Positions 6,228 through 7,975 of a stretch of 7,975 nucleotides of DNA are shown here, piece after piece. A program made the translations under genes and the position numbers. The DNA is from an uncultured Aquabacterium sp. (lineage in GTDB: Bacteria > Pseudomonadota > Gammaproteobacteria > Burkholderiales > Burkholderiaceae_C): assembly GCA_937923225.1 (NCBI GenBank), contig CALAKR010000190.1, positions 1-7,975 of the forward strand. Direction: 5' to 3'. The notes below the pieces were generated by a model. That model saw only the letters and a program-made list of their open reading frames with translations. It had not been told where the DNA came from and searched no databases. Numbering within the stretch: position 1 is the first letter of the stretch; each line of letters begins with the position of its first letter.

Positions 6228-6719
6228 ATGAGAACTTCCCGTTCAACCTGTGGTACTTCAATAAGTCTTATGCACCTTGCCGTCGCGATTCTCGTTTGTG
6301 CAGTTTTCCCGGTCGCGCTTGCAGCCGATTTGGAACTGCCGCCTGACGTATACGGCAAATATGCCCCAGGTGGCGACTGCACGAAGCAGCCGCGCATCAT
6401 CGTAAACAAGGTCGGAATTCATCTTGACACTGCGACGGGCAAGCGCGGCCCGTTGCCGATCATGGTCAGCTACACCTTCGTGGGTGGTGCGCGCTACAGC
6501 GGCATCCAGATTTGGGCGCTGGTCAAGCATGGCGGTAAGAACCGGTGGGGCGAGGACAACACTCCTGTCATTCTGACGTTCAACGCAGATGAGAAGCGCG
6601 GCGCGCTGACTGCCGAACGTGAGAACCCGGGCAAGGAGCGCCCGGTCGCGCTCGACGGCCCGCTCGCCAGCGTTGCTCAGGCCGGCCGCTTCCGTCTGTG
6701 CCGTACGGAAGGAGGGTAA
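6228..6719 (+). CDS. Small exported protein of unknown function, two cysteines
   Basis: A 163-residue protein I cannot assign to a named family. ATG 6228 is chosen because GGAGA (6216-6220) lies 7 bases upstream and it yields a clean signal peptide: basic start (MRTSRS), hydrophobic core LMHLAVAILVCAVFPV and a signal peptidase I site ALA/AD after residue 32-33. Longer in-frame starts would run into the divergent regulator. The mature part, about 130 residues, begins DLELPPDVYGKYAPGGDC and contains only two cysteines, C51 and C158, near its ends, well placed for one disulfide. Alternation such as IIVNKVGIHLD, IMVSYTF and PVILTF suggests a small beta-rich fold. No lipobox is seen, so it is probably soluble in the periplasm. 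It ends 6 bases before the next gene, and the ribosome binding site of that gene lies in its last codons, so the two should be cotranslated. Confidence 0.82.
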   Translation: MRTSRSTCGTSISLMHLAVAILVCAVFPVALAADLELPPDVYGKYAPGGDCTKQPRIIVNKVGIHLDTATGKRGPLPIMVSYTFVGGARYSGIQIWALVKHGGKNRWGEDNTPVILTFNADEKRGALTAERENPGKERPVALDGPLASVAQAGRFRLCRTEGG

Positions 6720-6725
6720 CAAACG

Positions 6726-7220
6726 ATGAACGATCTGGACGACTTCAACCGGCGCATGACGGCCGGAAGTTCATCGTGGATGCAAGGGCCGCCGACCCAT
6801 GCAGCGGAATCTGCAGCGCAATCTCTTATCGACGCGCAGTCGCACAGCAATTCGGTGGGCGGCGGCAGCATCGACTTTGGCGTGCGGGTTTCCGCCATCA
6901 TCGTCTTGATCGGTATTGCGCTGTTTGTCGTGGGCACGTACCTCGCGGACCATTTCCGCGAAGCCAAGACCATGACAGGGCTGCTGATCGTGCTTATCGG
7001 CAGCTTCGCTCTCCTCCTCGGCGGTGGCGGCCTTGTCATGGGTTGCATCAAAGGGTTGGGATCGGCGAGTGGCTGGCGCAGTTTGGCTTTTGCCATCCTT
7101 GCGGCCTTGGCCGCGTGGTGGCTTTCGCCATGGCTATGGATGATGAGCGGCGCACTTGTGCCGAAGGGTTTCATCCCTCTGGCGGCGGTGGCCCTGGTTT
7201 TCGTGGTTTCGGGGCAGTGA
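6726..7220 (+). CDS. Four-helix inner-membrane protein of unknown function
   Basis: A 164-residue protein with no family I recognise. ATG 6726 follows a strong AAGGAGG (6709-6715) at 10 bases, inside the end of the preceding gene. Residues 1-50 are polar, rich in Ser, Ala and Gln (MNDLDDFNRRMTAGSS, later SHSNSVGGGS), and resemble a cytoplasmic tail. Four hydrophobic stretches follow: about 54-73 (VSAIIVLIGIALFVVGTY), 84-107 (TGLLIVLIGSFALLLGG), 118-141 (RSLAFAILAALAAWWLSPWLWMM) and 148-162 (GFIPLAAVALVFVV). With an even number of helices both ends should lie on the same side. No catalytic motif or transport signature is seen. Its tight spacing to the upstream exported protein suggests a membrane partner. 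The stop is 57 bases before the next start, so the third gene may share the transcript. Confidence 0.82.
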   Translation: MNDLDDFNRRMTAGSSSWMQGPPTHAAESAAQSLIDAQSHSNSVGGGSIDFGVRVSAIIVLIGIALFVVGTYLADHFREAKTMTGLLIVLIGSFALLLGGGGLVMGCIKGLGSASGWRSLAFAILAALAAWWLSPWLWMMSGALVPKGFIPLAAVALVFVVSGQ

Positions 7221-7277
7221 CAAGTCTTGGTACCCCCAACCACCCATACTCGGTTAATACGAATAAGGAGTCACAAC

Positions 7278-7975
7278 ATGAAAAATGCGATTCGCCAATC
7301 AGCCCGTCGATTTACCCGCTTGAGCACGCTGCGTTTCATTACTTTCGCAGTGGTTGGCGCAAGCACTCTTCCGGCTACCGCACAGTCCACATTTGATGTC
7401 GTTGGCGTTCGCCCCGGAATGACCGAGGCTGAAGCCATGTCCGCATTGACTGCGCACCGAGCTGGGATGCGTATCCAGAAACGGAACATGAGCTACATCT
7501 TCAGAGACGGCGTGCAACAGATTAATACAGAGTCGTTTCTGCACGAGGTTTGGGTTACCTACGACGACGCGCAGGGCCGCGAGGATTTCAGACTGTATTT
7601 CTCCCCTCTGCCAAGCGCTTCGCGTGTCGTGAGTGTTTCTAGGAACGTGAGCTTGAAAGCGCCGCCAACTCAGGCTCAGCTGAGTTCGCAATTGACACAA
7701 AAGTACGGTGCACCCACGGTGACTGGCAAGAACTATGCGGACCTCAATCTGACCTGGGGAGAGTCAGGAAAACCCATGTGCTGGCGCTCAAATCCCAAAG
7801 CAACGGTTATCGGCGACGGTCAAGGTGATATCACGGACTACTTGAGAAAAGAGCAGGCCAAAGGACGAGTCCCTGCTGATTTTTCGCAATGCGGGGTCGC
7901 AGTCGCTGCCAATCTGGTCGGAGAACCCGTTCGCCAACTCGTCGTGCGCATCACCGACTACGGCCTTTGGGCAAC
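7278..7975 (+). CDS. Exported protein of unknown function, 3' end beyond window
   Basis: An open frame of 232 codons from ATG 7278 to the window edge with no stop. AAGGAG (7265-7270) lies 7 bases upstream, a near-ideal ribosome binding site. The N-terminus is a signal peptide: basic MKNAIRQSARRFTRL, hydrophobic FITFAVVGASTLP and cleavage near ATA/QS (residue 35-36). The mature protein opens with FDVVGVRPGMTEAEAMSAL (39-57), a Gly-Met-Thr segment followed by a helix that recalls small repeated domains in other exported proteins where a beta strand leads into such a helix. A later stretch, TQAQLSSQLTQKYGAPT (131-147), is of similar type. C168 and C205 are its only cysteines. Codon use is somewhat more AT-tolerant than in the core genes upstream. 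I do not recognise a named family, and the missing C-terminus limits what can be said. Confidence 0.8.
   Translation, partial: MKNAIRQSARRFTRLSTLRFITFAVVGASTLPATAQSTFDVVGVRPGMTEAEAMSALTAHRAGMRIQKRNMSYIFRDGVQQINTESFLHEVWVTYDDAQGREDFRLYFSPLPSASRVVSVSRNVSLKAPPTQAQLSSQLTQKYGAPTVTGKNYADLNLTWGESGKPMCWRSNPKATVIGDGQGDITDYLRKEQAKGRVPADFSQCGVAVAANLVGEPVRQLVVRITDYGLWA

Noticed and set aside
6698..7396. A 232-codon + frame spanning the last two genes
   Set aside because: It overlaps two frames that have their own strong ribosome binding sites and signal peptide or membrane helices, while its own translation shows no such features.
4713..7975. Second copy of the tRNA-His 3' end (attR) or a CRISPR array
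   Set aside because: I saw no repeat of the tRNA 3' sequence and no regularly spaced repeats in this stretch; any attR would lie beyond the window.

Overview
The window looks like a piece of a high-GC betaproteobacterial chromosome. Burkholderiales, near Comamonadaceae or Sphaerotilaceae, is an inference from gene content, gene order and strong G/C third-position bias; no database was searched. It has two halves.

Positions 1 to about 4762 are conserved core genome, all on the + strand. In order: the 3' end of uvrC (nucleotide excision repair); a small lipoprotein with a TonB-C-like C-terminus that overlaps uvrC by 14 bases; pgsA (phosphatidylglycerophosphate synthase); a 205-base gap holding the leader of a HU-family DNA-binding protein gene; tRNA-Val(UAC) with a downstream terminator; ppiD (membrane-anchored periplasmic chaperone/peptidyl-prolyl isomerase); and tRNA-His(GUG), followed by a clear intrinsic terminator. 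uvrC, the lipoprotein and pgsA probably form one transcription unit. The two tRNAs bracket ppiD.

Positions 4763 to 7975 look accessory. Just past tRNA-His is a 26-codon open frame whose middle resembles the N-terminus of a tyrosine-type phage integrase and then stops, preceded by two copies of CTATGTAC. This suggests an old integration at the tRNA-His 3' end that later decayed. Beyond it, on the - strand, is a complete LuxR-type regulator with an N-terminal sensor-like region and a C-terminal helix-turn-helix. Divergent from it are three + strand genes with no name I recognise: a small exported two-cysteine protein, a four-helix inner-membrane protein, and an exported protein running off the window end. 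All three have good ribosome binding sites and tight spacing, and all point to the cell envelope.

The most likely undescribed unit is this LuxR plus exported/membrane/exported cassette next to an integrase scar. Its function cannot be read from the sequence. An envelope-stress, inhibitor or immunity role is speculation.
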